Of a stretch of DNA of 64,000 bases, positions 33,806 to 44,359 are shown in pieces (position 1 is the first letter of the stretch; the number at the start of each line of letters is the position of its first letter). The notes under the pieces were generated by a model. That model saw only the letters and a list, made by a program, of their open reading frames with translations. It was not told the DNA's origin and did no database searches. Position numbers and translations under genes: made by a program. Origin of the DNA: Labia minor (Eukaryota; Arthropoda; Insecta; Dermaptera; Spongiphoridae); assembly GCA_963082975.1 (NCBI GenBank), contig OY720346.1, positions 70,175,267 through 70,239,266 of the forward strand, written 5' to 3'.

Positions 33806-35155
33806 TAAATATATTTTTATTCATTCATGAGAAGTGATTTATTATAGGTAAAGTAATTATTGATTTTGAGTGATTTCAGTTATAGGAAGAGGAGTAAATG
33901 AAATTTAAAAGAATTGTGGTATATGTTTATGATTTTTTATTTAAAAAAATAAAAATACAAAGATTTTAAAGTATATAAAAGGAAGGAAATACGCATCCAT
34001 CAGTAATTTTTCAACAGTAAACCACTGCGGGGTGTGTATTTCTATAAATTACATTATAAATCGGATAATTTATGTGAACACAATACGGTAGTCGGTATTA
34101 ACGCAAGTGAATGTGCTTTTGTGGTCATCGTAGGCGTAGCTGTAGGCATCTGGACATCGGTCCTTGAAGAATTTAGGGTAATCCTGAGGCCAATCAGAGC
34201 TCTGAAATTTCGAAAATATGAAATTAATTATTCTTGAATTTTTTGAATAGAATTAGACGAAAGAATAAACGGGGGAATGGCTACCTTGCATGTTTCTGGA
34301 GTGTTGTGAGCGCCAGCACAACAATATTCGTCGGTATGGAAAGCAGTGCAAGCACTCATACATCCAACGGTTTGTCCGTTGCCGTTCTTTTTGCGGAGTT
34401 CATCTGGGCAATCCTGGTTAAAGTCGTGTTCACAACGTGCGTTGGCACATCGGTAAGGGTCTCCGGGGTCACCAACTGGGTTGGTGGGGTAAATCTACAA
34501 TCGATTAAGTGGGTAAGTACAACGAAAAAGGTTCAATTTGATGTAAACTTCTTACGGAGATTGGCAAATTGGATCCATCGACGAGGGAGACATCGTAATA
34601 GTCATTTCCTTGCCAGCCATTAAAGGTGAACTCGGCAAGAGATGCTGGAGGTTCTCCACCAGCTCCGTTACATTCGAGGACTCGACCGCAGTCACCGCTT
34701 TCACAACCGGCACCGTTGCCGAAATTGCAACCAGAACGACCCCAGAAACGGCCCGCCCAATCATCAGGGGCATCAATTGTTCTCTAATAAATACAAACAA
34801 TAACATTATAATTTCTTTCCATTCCATTATAATAAAATATTTATACTTGAACCAAGAATCACAAAAAAGAAAAAAAGAAAATCAATTTTTACGACATTAT
34901 CCAATTACTATAGAAAATCAAAAAATGATTTTTCTAAAATAATTTCCTAATAGTATTAGTAAATCGTTTAGTACCTGTTGTCCGGGTCCTAATTCGAATC
35001 CACCATTTACAAGTGGTGGTTTGAGTGCATTGGAGAGAGTTCCCACCCAAACGGTGTCTCCGCGATGATTCTCAATAATCACCCTCTTGGCCCATGCCAC
35101 CGCCAACAGGCAACTTACCATACACACCAGACGAAACATCTTTTGCACTAGAACA
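33806..35155. repeat. Thaumatin duplication unit A
   Basis: Nearly identical to 45739-47094, including introns and 3' flank. Homology starts abruptly at ATATATTTTTATTCATTCATG and stops abruptly 16 bp upstream of the start codon, after GCACTAGAACA. Confidence 0.85.
34070..35139 (-). CDS. Thaumatin-like protein A, 4 exons, 244 aa
   Basis: Exons on the minus strand: 35139-34975, 34783-34556, 34494-34285 and 34201-34070, all in phase 0 with GT/AG sites. A 17-residue signal peptide ([17 protein letters not shown]) predicts secretion. Thaumatin-family landmarks follow: [73 protein letters not shown] and [18 protein letters not shown]. The mature chain has 14 cysteines; the usual first-last disulfide pair is absent at both ends, as I recall for other arthropod members. 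Family roles include beta-glucan binding and antifungal defence; the role here is inferred. It converges with AGGF1. Open frames on the plus strand across it are antisense shadows. Confidence 0.93.
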
Positions 35156-35263
35156 ATAATACTCTAATCACTAATATAATATTTTAGAATGGATAAAATA
35201 TTCTTTAAATACTATACTATACCTTTTTACGATGCAGAAGATAATAACTTTTTAGCTAAATTT

Positions 35264-35276
35264 CTCTCCTTTTATA
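35264..35276 (-). promoter_or_regulatory. TATA-box candidate of thaumatin A
   Basis: TATAAAAGGAGAG on the minus strand, 125 bp upstream of the start codon. The same 13 bases occur at 47220-47232 upstream of copy B, although the sequence between box and start codon does not match. Confidence 0.5.
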
Positions 35277-36064
35277 ATAAATTTCCAATTAAAAAAAAAA
35301 TCAAACAATTATTAATCTTAATTTATCTTAATAATTATCTTTAACCCACTTGACTCAGCTCATCTTATCAGAAATCTTAAATTTTCTTTTTTTCCTATTA
35401 GCAGATATTTTGACAAATATTTTTAGATATATCAATTATTTCTATCAATTTATTAATTTATTTTTTTTTACTCTTAAGCTACATACTCTCTCCCATATTT
35501 ATTTTCAAATAACATATAAATTAAATTAAATTTTTTGATTATTTTTCCATTAATGAAATTAATTATTATTATATGTTTCAAAAATATACTTTTTATTAGT
35601 TATTTTTTTAAAGTTTGAATCTTTATGCTTTTGATAAATTAAAGATATATAAATCTTTGATTTTTCATGCTGTCTTTTATTTTTATATTTGAAAAATATA
35701 ACATTATTTTAATGTCCAAAACCTGCTTTTCTACTGTGTTCCTCATAAGAGCATCAAAATTTTGTAGCGCGTGTTAAATCAAATTTTATTAATTTCGATT
35801 CGAACGCTGTTCTCCAGGATAATTGTTGGTGGTTTATTCACATAGACTTTAGTGTTCTAAAAATCCCAAAGACAGTAATCTATTTGAGGCAAATCGCAGG
35901 TGCCTAGTTTACGTTTTCATCTATCAAATGGATTGGTCTGAAATCTTTGAGACTTAAAAAAACTCTTAATCTCTATAGCGCTCTTTGTTGACAGTTACAG
36001 AAACTTTTCCATGGTTAAAATTATAAATATTCCCTCTCCACAAATGTCAAAGATGAAATAAAAT
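35277..36064. other. Spacer
   Basis: No gene or repeat recognised; AT-rich. Confidence 0.4.
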
Positions 36065-36572
36065 AAGCTGGAGTGTCTCCACTCGACTATCTCGCAATTT
36101 GAATTGGATTAAATAACATATATTATATTAAAATTAAATTTAATTAATTATAAATTATAAATTAAAATTAGTAAATATTTATTAAAACAACGCATGTTTG
36201 GCTCTTTGTTGATGGCATCACGTCACGTGTTGGCGCGTGATTTGCAGTGTTAAAAAATTAATTCCGGTACTTTCAGCGATTCAATCAAGCTGAAATTCTA
36301 TATATAGCAGTTTTATACAATTTTTACAAACTATCAAACATCTATCTTTATTTTTACGGTCACTTTAGAGGAAAAAAAATCAAAACGTTGTAGGTAGTGA
36401 CTCTCTTCCGGTTAAGCTACATTTCTCAAAAGTTGAAAGAAAACTACGAATTTTGAATAATGCCCGTATACCAAATTTCATGATTCTAGCTCGAAGTATT
36501 TTTGCGTAATCTTGTCTTCATACATACACATATATATATATATATATATATAATTATTATTATTATTATTAC

Positions 36573-36766
36573 TGTTGAGATTTTTATTGAAATCTATAAA
36601 ATATATACATGTGGAGTTATAAAGTTTTAAAAGAATATATGTAACCAGTTCATTATAATTATGACAAAGCACAAATATATATCACATAAGTAAAATCATA
36701 ATAAAAGTTATATTAGCAACACTAATACTATGAGTAAGTATTTGGCGCAAAGATCAAATCTTCACA
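36573..36766 (-). repeat. Copia 3' LTR
   Basis: A 194-bp LTR, apparently identical to 39694-39887; begins TGTTGAG and ends TTCACA in plus-strand reading. Confidence 0.93.
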
Positions 36767-36794
36767 CTCCCTCTATCGAAGCGCCTTAATCTTC

Positions 36795-37200
36795 TTAAAT
36801 GTTAATGCCCAGCATGGATACACAGTTTCCATGTTTTATTCCAGTTAAAGCCTTGGTTAAAATGTCTGCTGCCATCGAATTTGTTGGGATGTATTTTACT
36901 TCAATCAATCTCTTCTCTTGTGCTTCTCTTGTAAAATGATGTCGAGGATCTATATGTTTGGATCTTCCGTGGTATACATTATTTTTGGAAAGATTTATCG
37001 CTGATTGATTATCGCAGTAAATGTCTGTCGGGTCTTCAACAAATTTTTCCATGCCTAAGTGTGATAATTCATCCATCTTGTTTTGTTTTTATTTTGAATA
37101 CCCATTGATTCGTTAAAACCTTTTTATTATTCGGCCTATTTACTATTGTCCAAGTTCCATTTTCTTCGAGAGAATTGATTTCATTTTTCATTGCTTCTAG
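36795..37200 (-). pseudogene. Copia RT start joined to RNase H end
   Basis: After the TGA the same frame continues LEAMKNEINSLEENGTWTIV to NQWVFKIKTKQ, the first residues of copia reverse transcriptase. Near 37076 it changes frame directly into MDELSHLGMEKFVEDPTDIY, CDNQSAINLS, HGRSKHIDPRHHF and ADILTKAL, the end of RNase H. The whole RT catalytic region, including the YxDD box, is deleted between them. Confidence 0.85.
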
Positions 37201-39576
37201 TCATATTTCTTTATCTTCTCTATTTTCAATTTCTTTTAAACTTTGAGGTTCATTTTCATTTATTATATTTTTCGTTTTATAAAGTTTTTTTGGTCTTCCA
37301 GCTTTTCCTGTTCGTATATAAGTGGGTCTGCCAGGAATTCTTTTTATATTTTCTGTATTTTGATTCTTTTCATCTTCAGATTCATCGTCAGTTGAGTTAT
37401 CAGTTGATGGTGTATCTTCTATCTTCTGCTGTATGGTTATTGATTCATCTTGATTAAATATTTCAAAATTTTCATCTTTTATGTTTTCATAGAATCTGAC
37501 GTTTCTTTCTCTTATAACAGTTTTTGTTCCAGATTTCCATAGTCGATATGCCTTTGATTCATTTGAGTAACCAATTAGCACGTATTCTTCACCTTTAGGT
37601 AGAAATTTTCCTCTTTTTGGGAATTTTCTCAAAGCTATTACTTTACTCCCGATTGCTCTCATAAATCCTACATAAGGTTTTTGACCTGTCCATAACTCAT
37701 AAGGTGTTTTTAAGTCTTTAAGAGCGTTCGAAGGACATCTATTTCTTATAAAAGCTGCTGTGCATGTTATTTCCGCCCATAGGCTTTTAGGTAATTTTGC
37801 TTCAATCATCATGCAACGAGCCATTTCAACAAGGGTTCTGTTGAACCTTTCTGCTATTCCATTTTGTTCTGGTGTGTAAGGGATTGTTAGTTCTCTAGTA
37901 ATGCCATTTTCTTTCAAATAATTTGTAAATTGCTTTGATATGTATTCTTTAGCATTATCTGTGCGTATTTTCTTAATTTTATAGCCAGTGTGATTTTCTG
38001 CATACATTTTGTATTGTTTAAAACATTCGAATATATCGGATTTTTCTTTTAAAATATATACTTCGCAATACTTGGAGTAGTCATCTATAAATGTTGCAAA
38101 ATATTTGCCACCTCCGAGAGATAATTGGTTTGGTCCACATATGTCGCTGTGAATGAGCTCAAGAGGGTGCTCTGTTCTTGTTTCTGACCTTTTAAACGGT
38201 GTCTGACATATTTTAGATAAATCGCATGTTTTGCATTGAAAATGTGATATTTTTGTATTTAAATTCATTCCAATGACCATCTCTGACGAATGTAATTTCT
38301 TTAAATCTTTAAAATTTAAATGACCATACCTCGAGTGCCATCTGGTGAGGTTATCGAGTTGGTTTCTTGTGGTCAACGCTTTCTCATCTTCACCAAATAT
38401 ATAGAGCTGGCCTTGTCTGCGAGCTTTTATTATTGTTTTTCTATTTCTTCCGTAGACAGTTGCATAATTTTTATCAAATAAAATTGTGTGGCCTTTGTCA
38501 GTAGCTGCTGAGACTGAAAACAAATTATTTTTGAACGAAGGAACGTAAACGGCATCTTTTAATTTTATCGCCTGTTTCTTCACAGTTAATTCGACATCAC
38601 CTCGTCCATTCGATTGAATTTTTTCATCTCCAGCTGTTAAAATTTGACTATGTTCATTTTTATTTAAATTTGAAAATGCATTTTTATTATTACAAAAATG
38701 TTTAGAAGCTCCAGAGTCTACGTACCATGTATTCGATTTAAAATTAATTTTATTTTTATCATCAGTCGACATCATTACAATTTTTGCATTATCTTCCTTT
38801 TTGAAGTTATTTTTCTGAAACTTGCATTTAAATGATTTATGACCTCTTTTACCGCATTTAAAACAGTTACCTTGAAATTTATAATTATCATTGGTTTTAC
38901 TATTTTTAGTTTGAAATGCTTCTTCATCTTTTAAATCATTTTCCGTTCCATTTTTTGGAAATGCTTCATCTCGTCTGGATTCTTCTTCAGAAATTTTTAT
39001 TTTAAGAGTATCGATGTCGGGTAATTTGTCTCGGCTTTCTATAGCTATAATAAAATTTTCATATTCATTCGGCAATGAGTTCAATAACATGATGGCTAAA
39101 AGATCCTCTTGAATTTTAATACCAACTTCATTTAATTTTTCAATATTATCACTAAAATTATGTAAATGGTCGCTCATAGATTGATCATTTTTTTTTTCAA
39201 TATTATCACTAAAATTATGTAAATGGTCGCTCATAGATTGATCATTTTTCTTTTTTAAACCAATTAATTTTCTATAAAGAGCAGTTTTTCTAACTGGTCC
39301 AGTCGATTCATGCAATTTTCTTAAATTTTCCCACGCTTCATTAGAAGTAATTGCCTTTTTAATATAATTCAATTGATTTTTACTTACATTTAATGTAATA
39401 AGAGCGAGAGCCTGTTCATCATTCTCAGACCATGAGACATTTTCACTTGATTTTTCTAGGCTTCCATTGGCATAACTCCACAATTTATTCATAATTAATA
39501 AACTCTTCATTTGAATTTTCCAAGATTCATAATTGTTCGCATTCAATTGCTCGATATTTCGCATAAATGTCGCCAT
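37201..39576 (-). CDS. Copia Gag-protease-integrase polyprotein (791 aa, truncated)
   Basis: In order: Gag starting MATFMRNIEQLNANNYESWK; a zinc knuckle CFKCGKRGHKSFKC; protease active site VDSGASKHF; integrase HHCC zinc site (RWHSRYGH...FQCKTC); and integrase core with SDICGPNQ, IRTDNAKEY and PYTPEQNGIAER giving the D-D-E catalytic set. Within Gag a 19-residue block, KKNDQSMSDHLHNFSDNIE, is exactly duplicated (57-bp tandem duplication, about 39139-39253). The frame ends at a TGA (about 37201) where the family has a tryptophan, just before the conserved LEAMKNEINSLEENGTW stretch. Gag and integrase look intact, but there is no reverse transcriptase, so the copy cannot replicate alone. Confidence 0.9.
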   Translation of the reverse strand: MATFMRNIEQLNANNYESWKIQMKSLLIMNKLWSYANGSLEKSSENVSWSENDEQALALITLNVSKNQLNYIKKAITSNEAWENLRKLHESTGPVRKTALYRKLIGLKKKNDQSMSDHLHNFSDNIEKKNDQSMSDHLHNFSDNIEKLNEVGIKIQEDLLAIMLLNSLPNEYENFIIAIESRDKLPDIDTLKIKISEEESRRDEAFPKNGTENDLKDEEAFQTKNSKTNDNYKFQGNCFKCGKRGHKSFKCKFQKNNFKKEDNAKIVMMSTDDKNKINFKSNTWYVDSGASKHFCNNKNAFSNLNKNEHSQILTAGDEKIQSNGRGDVELTVKKQAIKLKDAVYVPSFKNNLFSVSAATDKGHTILFDKNYATVYGRNRKTIIKARRQGQLYIFGEDEKALTTRNQLDNLTRWHSRYGHLNFKDLKKLHSSEMVIGMNLNTKISHFQCKTCDLSKICQTPFKRSETRTEHPLELIHSDICGPNQLSLGGGKYFATFIDDYSKYCEVYILKEKSDIFECFKQYKMYAENHTGYKIKKIRTDNAKEYISKQFTNYLKENGITRELTIPYTPEQNGIAERFNRTLVEMARCMMIEAKLPKSLWAEITCTAAFIRNRCPSNALKDLKTPYELWTGQKPYVGFMRAIGSKVIALRKFPKRGKFLPKGEEYVLIGYSNESKAYRLWKSGTKTVIRERNVRFYENIKDENFEIFNQDESITIQQKIEDTPSTDNSTDDESEDEKNQNTENIKRIPGRPTYIRTGKAGRPKKLYKTKNIINENEPQSLKEIENREDKEI

Positions 39577-39693
39577 CTTTTACTGTATATAATTATTCTT
39601 CTTTTTCTTTTTCTTTTAAAACAAATCAATCTTGGAAAACAATCTTAAAATAATTAATATCCAGCGCAGCACTTATGGCCTGGGTCCATAACC

Positions 39694-39887
39694 TGTTGAG
39701 ATTTTTATTGAAATCTATAAAATATATACATGTGGAGTTATAAAGTTTTAAAAGAATATATGTAACCAGTTCATTATAATTATGACAAAGCACAAATATA
39801 TATCACATAAGTAAAATCATAATAAAAGTTATATTAGCAACACTAATACTATGAGTAAGTATTTGGCGCAAAGATCAAATCTTCACA
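39694..39887 (-). repeat. Copia 5' LTR
   Basis: A 194-bp LTR beside the primer-binding site. No difference from the other LTR was found by eye, implying a young insertion. Confidence 0.93.
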
Positions 39888-39892
39888 ATTAC

Positions 39893-40365
39893 TATCAGAT
39901 TTATCAGGAATATAATCATGTATTTTTCTGAGATTGTTTTCTCGACGTTTCGGCACCCATTTTAGCGCAATTTTCAAGATTATTTAGGTGGGAGTATTTT
40001 TGGAGTTCTGGGTCTTAGTCTGTGTGACCAAGGGTTAATATCGGGATTTTGGGTTAATAGGTTGGGTGGTTTTGTACTCACTGCGTTGCTGTAGAGCTCC
40101 GAAGAATCCTGGGCAATCCTGAGACTAGCACACGTCCGCACTGGACAACAGCCCGAAGCCGACCAGTCGGAGCTCTACAGCAACGCAGTGAGTACAAAAC
40201 CATTCAACCTATCAACCCAAAATCCCGATATTAACCCTTGGTCACACAGACTAAGACCCAGAATCCCAAAAATATTCCTACCTAAATAATTTCTTGAAAA
40301 TGGCGCCAAAATGGGTGCCGAAACGTCGAGAAAACAATCTCACAAAAATTCGTGATTATATCCCT
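39893..40365. mobile_element. Family J long hairpin, Penelope-like motif
   Basis: An inverted repeat with arms of about 200 bp (39893-40107 and 40168-40365) around a 60-bp loop that resembles the short copy at 29071-29208. Each arm carries a stem-like phrase: TTGAAAATGGCGCCAAAATG then GGTGCCGAAACGTCGAG (right arm). That layout recalls the hammerhead-bearing ends of Penelope-like retroelements, but the core is degenerate. No coding sequence. Confidence 0.55.
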
Positions 40366-40382
40366 TTGGCGAGATAGTAAAA

Positions 40383-40803
40383 AAGTTGTGTTCACAAATT
40401 ATTAACACCACACATCTTGGCGCATCTTGTGAAAAAACCAGTATTTAAAATATGAGTATAATTTGTCGATGATTTAATCAGCATACACAGCATGACATTG
40501 CAAAGAATAAAATAACGTCCCCTCATCTTATAAATTAAAATAAAAAAAAAATTGTAAATAAACGTTTATTTAAATTTACTAATAAAATGTAATAAAGAAA
40601 CACACAAATATAAATAAACTATATAAGGGAATTTTGTAAATAAAATCACATATCGATATTTTTTATTGTAAATTTATTAAAAAAAAATACAAATAATACA
40701 TTTTAGGAATTATACTGGAATATCTGCATCTTTTTAGAAAATTTAAAGAAGAGAGATGTTTAGCAGGTTTTGTTAAATTAAAATTTCTAGCCTGTCTGAA
40801 AAT
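40383..40803. other. Spacer with foldback-related fragment
   Basis: No gene. About 40620-40700 carries AAGGGAATTTTGTAAATAAA and relatives of the foldback arm at 42546-42753. Confidence 0.4.
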
Positions 40804-40811
40804 GTCTATAC

Positions 40812-42520
40812 CAGAGGTGGGGAAACTTTTTACCATTAGAGGCCACATTTAAATTAGGCAGCAATAAGAGAGGCCGCATAAGCTGATTGACCTAAGAAAG
40901 TGATTTTTATGAAATTATTATAGTTTTTCTATAGATTTAACAATTTATTGCATTATATAGAAAAAACAAAATATAATACTATCAAATTTTAAATATAATA
41001 TACATATAAAATAATATAAAAATATTATAAAAAAATACAATAAAAAATTTTTCATTCACTAAGTTAGTGACTTATTTGGCTTTGTTTTTTGTTTGACATT
41101 AATTGTATATTTGGATCAAGCTTCGTAACACACAGCTATAATTGATCCTCTAAATTTGTTTTTAATTTTGACATGAGAGAAAATGTTGTCTCGCAACAGT
41201 AGGTACTTCCGAAACAGGAAAGTAAACGGCGAGCATGTTTTCGAAGGCATGGATATTCAACAGCATTTTTCCAGATTTCTATGGGATCCTTTAGTGTTAA
41301 AAAGGGATTTGATGATATTATCTTCCCCTAAATCAGAGGTTCTTAATCTTATGTACTCTGCGGACCCCCACTTGAAAAAAATTTTTTTGACGGACCCCAT
41401 TCCAACTTTAGGTACTTTACGTCATTTTATTAGTTAATTTCTGGCTTACGATTTCATAAGAACAAGGATATATGATGAATATTTCTACAGTGATTGGTGA
41501 ATAACGATTTTTTTGCATATTGTAGAACACATTTTATTAGAAATTATAATATTGAAGAAAGAAAATTCTGCTAAATATGAAGATGGAAACGGTAGCAATA
41601 GTTTTCTTGCACATTTCGTTGAATTTGGGTATTTGATCTCTGTTTCCTCACAAAGCCATGCCATCGCTTCTTTTATATTAAATAAAGTTTTAACCGACTC
41701 ATCATTTTCTCGTGCACCTGTACGATGGCTTTGCGGACCCCCAGTAAAGGCTTCGCGGACCCCCAGGGGTCCGCGGACCACAGTTTAAGAACCTCTGCCC
41801 TAAATCAATTAACTCCATTTGAAGTTCTGCTGGAGCCTCGGATATATCTATTAAATGTGGTTCAAATGTGACTGCTCTATATGACAGATTTGGTAAATAG
41901 TATTTTGTAATTTTAATTTATTTTCAAATAAATATTTTCTATGTACACATAGAACATTATTCGTTTCTTTTAGATATGTAAATTAGATAAACATTGTGTA
42001 ATTTTCGGTAAAGTAAAAAATTATTTATTTAAATATAAAACCAATGTTTCGGCAATACTCTGAAAAAAGCATAATTGATTTCTGGAATTCTGAAATCTCC
42101 GATAAATAATTTTTCTCACTTTACTGAAAATTTTACAATTTTTTAATTCTTAATAATCCTTCTAAATAATAAAAGAAAAAACACAATAAGCCGGCTTTTT
42201 TCGTTTAGTTCATTCTTATTGCAACTTGGGGGCGCTAAAAACTGTTTAAAAAATTAACATTTAGTGTCCAAGTCTAAAACGGATGGTCTATGGGCCAGAG
42301 AGCCTCGTTTATGCGTGTTAAAATCGGTTTCAGACTAGTATTCTGATGTCATGTTACAATGTGACTATTTTTGGACAGATTTTTAGCGCAACTGTCATGG
42401 CGTTGATGTACAATAGTTGTTTGAAACGAACACTACAATTTTGTACTAGGTGGCAAAGGGCCGCACAAGAACATCGCGGAGGCCACATGCGGCCTCGAGG
42501 CCGCAGGTTCCCCACCTCTG
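40812..42520 (-). mobile_element. Decayed hAT transposon with 8-bp TSD
   Basis: Ends CAGAGGTGGGG and CCCCACCTCTG, flanked by perfect GTCTATAC duplications (40804-40811 and 42521-42528). Inside, minus-strand remnants of a BED-type hAT transposase C-terminus are readable: APAELQMELIDL near 41806-41850, then KSLFNTKGSHRNLEK, and FSHVKIKNKFRGS near 41140-41180, with several stops. A second hAT MITE is inserted within it. Confidence 0.8.
41334..41797 (-). mobile_element. hAT MITE nested in older hAT
   Basis: Ends CAGAGGTTCTTAA and TTAAGAACCTCTG, with a perfect 8-bp duplication CCCTAAAT (41326-41333 and 41798-41805). Its right end, read in reverse, matches about the first 70 bp of the autonomous-looking hAT at 61427 (GTGGTCCGCGGACCCC and GCGAAGCCTTTACTGG), so that element family could mobilise it. 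Confidence 0.85.
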
Positions 42521-42545
42521 GTCTATACCATAATTTGTTGGTATT

Positions 42546-42753
42546 AAATTATTAAAGCTTTGGTGGCTGTTTTTATTTATAAGGGAATTTTGTAAATAAA
42601 ACCACATATTGATATTTTTTATTGTAAATTTCAAAAAAAAAAAAAAATACAAAAATACACATTTGAATAAATTTACAATAAAAAATATCAATATGTGGTT
42701 TTATTTACAAAATTCCCTTATAAATAAAAACAGCCACCAAAGCTTTAATAATT
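42546..42753. repeat. Near-perfect foldback, 86-bp arms
   Basis: Arms 42546-42631 and 42668-42753 are almost exact inverted copies (AAAGCTTTGGTGGCTGTTTT and its complement) around an A-rich loop of about 36 bp. Diverged single arms occur at about 40620-40700 and 48445-48520. Confidence 0.8.
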
Positions 42754-42950
42754 TAATAAATAAACTATAATATAAAAAAGAAATTAAAATTTCATTCTGC
42801 CTACTTTTACACCATAAATTATTTTACTTCTTTATTGTAATTGTCTATCGGTACCTTTCGATTTATGCTTTCCTGACGGCCCAGTCCATCAGTAATAAAA
42901 GTAATATGGATATAATTTAAAATTTAATATTCCAATAATCTATCTAAGTA

Positions 42951-43253
42951 GGGCCGGCGCTAGGGTCCTCAGAGCCCGCATGTAATTTTTATCCTAGCGC
43001 CCCCTATTATTTCAAAACTTTTTTTAGCAGTTTTTTATCATTAAAATTATATTTATAATTACATTAAATTTTTTAATTACTATTTAATATATCTGGATTT
43101 AGCACACAAAAATTTGGATATATTGGTTTTAACATCTAATTCTGTAGATTCGATATTTTAATAAAATTATAGTATATATCCGAATCTCGTGATGGCGCCC
43201 CCTTCGACGAGGCGCCCGCATGCACCGCGTTACATGCCCGCTTCCGCCGGCCC
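42951..43253. mobile_element. MITE with GGGCCGGCG ends
   Basis: The left end GGGCCGGCGCTAGG and right end CCGCCGGCCCT are inverted. Flanks TCTAAGTA and TGTAAGTT match at 6 of 8 positions, consistent with an old hAT-type duplication. GC-rich ends and an AT-rich middle; no coding sequence. Confidence 0.6.
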
Positions 43254-43664
43254 TGTAAGTTTAATAGAATTCTGGAATAGGCCAATATCTTTTTTATAAA
43301 TAAACATTATTAAACTTCAAAATCAAGAAATTCTGGATTTATATTATACATCTTTACAACCCCTTTTAATGGGGAAAAAATCATTTATCTTGTAATTTAA
43401 TAGAGAGATCTCTATAGATAAATTATTGATTTTTTCAGCATATTACTTTACTATTTACTCTTTTATTATAAAATATGTTCGAAATTTACTATTTATTTAC
43501 TCAGTGATATTGATATTGTTATTATTTTAAATAGTTTATATTAATTATAATAATATTTCTATCGTTGTTACGAAAATAAATTGAGAGTATTTATTAATAA
43601 AGAGTTCTTCGTAGCATGATGGTTGGAAGAAGAAGAAGAATGAGGTCACTGGGGACTGTATAAC
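43254..43664. other. Spacer
   Basis: No gene or repeat recognised. Confidence 0.35.
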
Positions 43665-43785
43665 GAGGAATTCTTAATGCATTTAGAAACTAAGTTCATC
43701 AAATCAAAAAGGTTGCAATGGGCGTATAAAATAGGAGGAAAAAGATTGGAAAGAAACTTGTTTGTGGGGAAACCGATTAGCAGGG
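43665..43785 (+). pseudogene. Non-LTR retrotransposon tail, first part
   Basis: Reads FIKSKRLQWAYKIGGKRLER then NLFVGKPISR, matching the conserved post-RT tail RLRWxGHxxRM...GKPxGxR also seen at 52715-53005. It is cut at 43785 by the mariner foldback insertion. Confidence 0.55.
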
Positions 43786-44359
43786 TAATTCACAAAATAG
43801 GTTACGTTTTGGAATTAAGAAAAAACTAGTACAGGAAAATGGTTTTTATTATATACATTTGAAAGAGCAACTAAAATACTATTTTTCTACATAATCGCCA
43901 AAAAAGTTGAGACATTTATGAACGAGCTTCGAAATTCCTTCCTCATAGAAATCCGCCGCCTGAGTGTATTGCTCTGATAGGTATTGCTAAACATTGCGAA
44001 ACCTAAGAAGGACAATTCAAAACAAGCGAAGAGGAAAACTCAGCTCAAAAGTGTTGTTTTTGCACGACAAAGCGCGACCTCACACGGCAAATGTCAAACA
44101 AAATCTCCTTCAAACCTTCAAGTGGGAGGTTTTTTCTTATCCGCCGTACAGCCCAGATCTTGCACAAAGTGACTTCCACTTGTTTCCAAAGATGAAGACC
44201 TGACTTGCAACGCAGCGTTCTGATGACGACTACGATCTCCTTTTTTTGGGCGATTATGTAGAAAAATAGTATTTTAGTTGCTCTTTCAAAAGTATATAAT
44301 AAAAAACTTCCTGTACTAGTTTTGTCTTAATTCCAAAATGTAACCTACTTTGTGAATTA
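43786..44359. mobile_element. Mariner-derived foldback, tail-to-tail
   Basis: Long inverted ends of about 115 bp (43786-43905 and 44240-44359), bounded by TA at each side (43786-43787 and 44358-44359). The plus strand of the right part encodes LHDKARPHTANVK, PPYSPDLAQSDFHLFPKMK and, after a break, GDYVEK then stop. The minus strand of the left part encodes QAADFYEEGISKLVH, LNFFGDYVEK then stop. Both ends are thus the 3' end of a mariner-type transposase gene facing each other. The second catalytic box reads HDKARPH instead of HDNARPH. Confidence 0.7.

Larger units (their letters stand above)
36573..39887 (-). mobile_element. Ty1/Copia LTR retrotransposon, RT-deleted
   Basis: Two 194-bp LTRs (36573-36766 and 39694-39887), each TGTTGAG...TTCACA, look identical. 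A 5-bp target duplication ATTAC flanks them (36568-36572 and 39888-39892). Next to the 5' LTR (right side) the minus strand reads GGTTATGGACCCAGG, matching the internal initiator-tRNA primer site used by copia. A purine tract AGAGGGAG abuts the 3' LTR. Total length 3315 bp is about 1.5-2 kb short because the reverse transcriptase is missing. Confidence 0.93.
36065..40378 (+). repeat. Element family E, copy split by nested insertions
   Basis: The left part, 36065-36560, starts near AAGCTGGAGTGTCTCC with ACTATCTCGCAA and runs to a TA microsatellite. The right terminal segment TGGCGAGATAGT is at 40367-40378. Between them lie a Copia element (36573-39887) and a hairpin element J (39893-40365). 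Confidence 0.5.

Noticed and set aside
34234..34942. Plus-strand frames across thaumatin A (and 46168-46887 across B)
   Set aside because: Antisense or alternative frames of the four-exon thaumatin genes.
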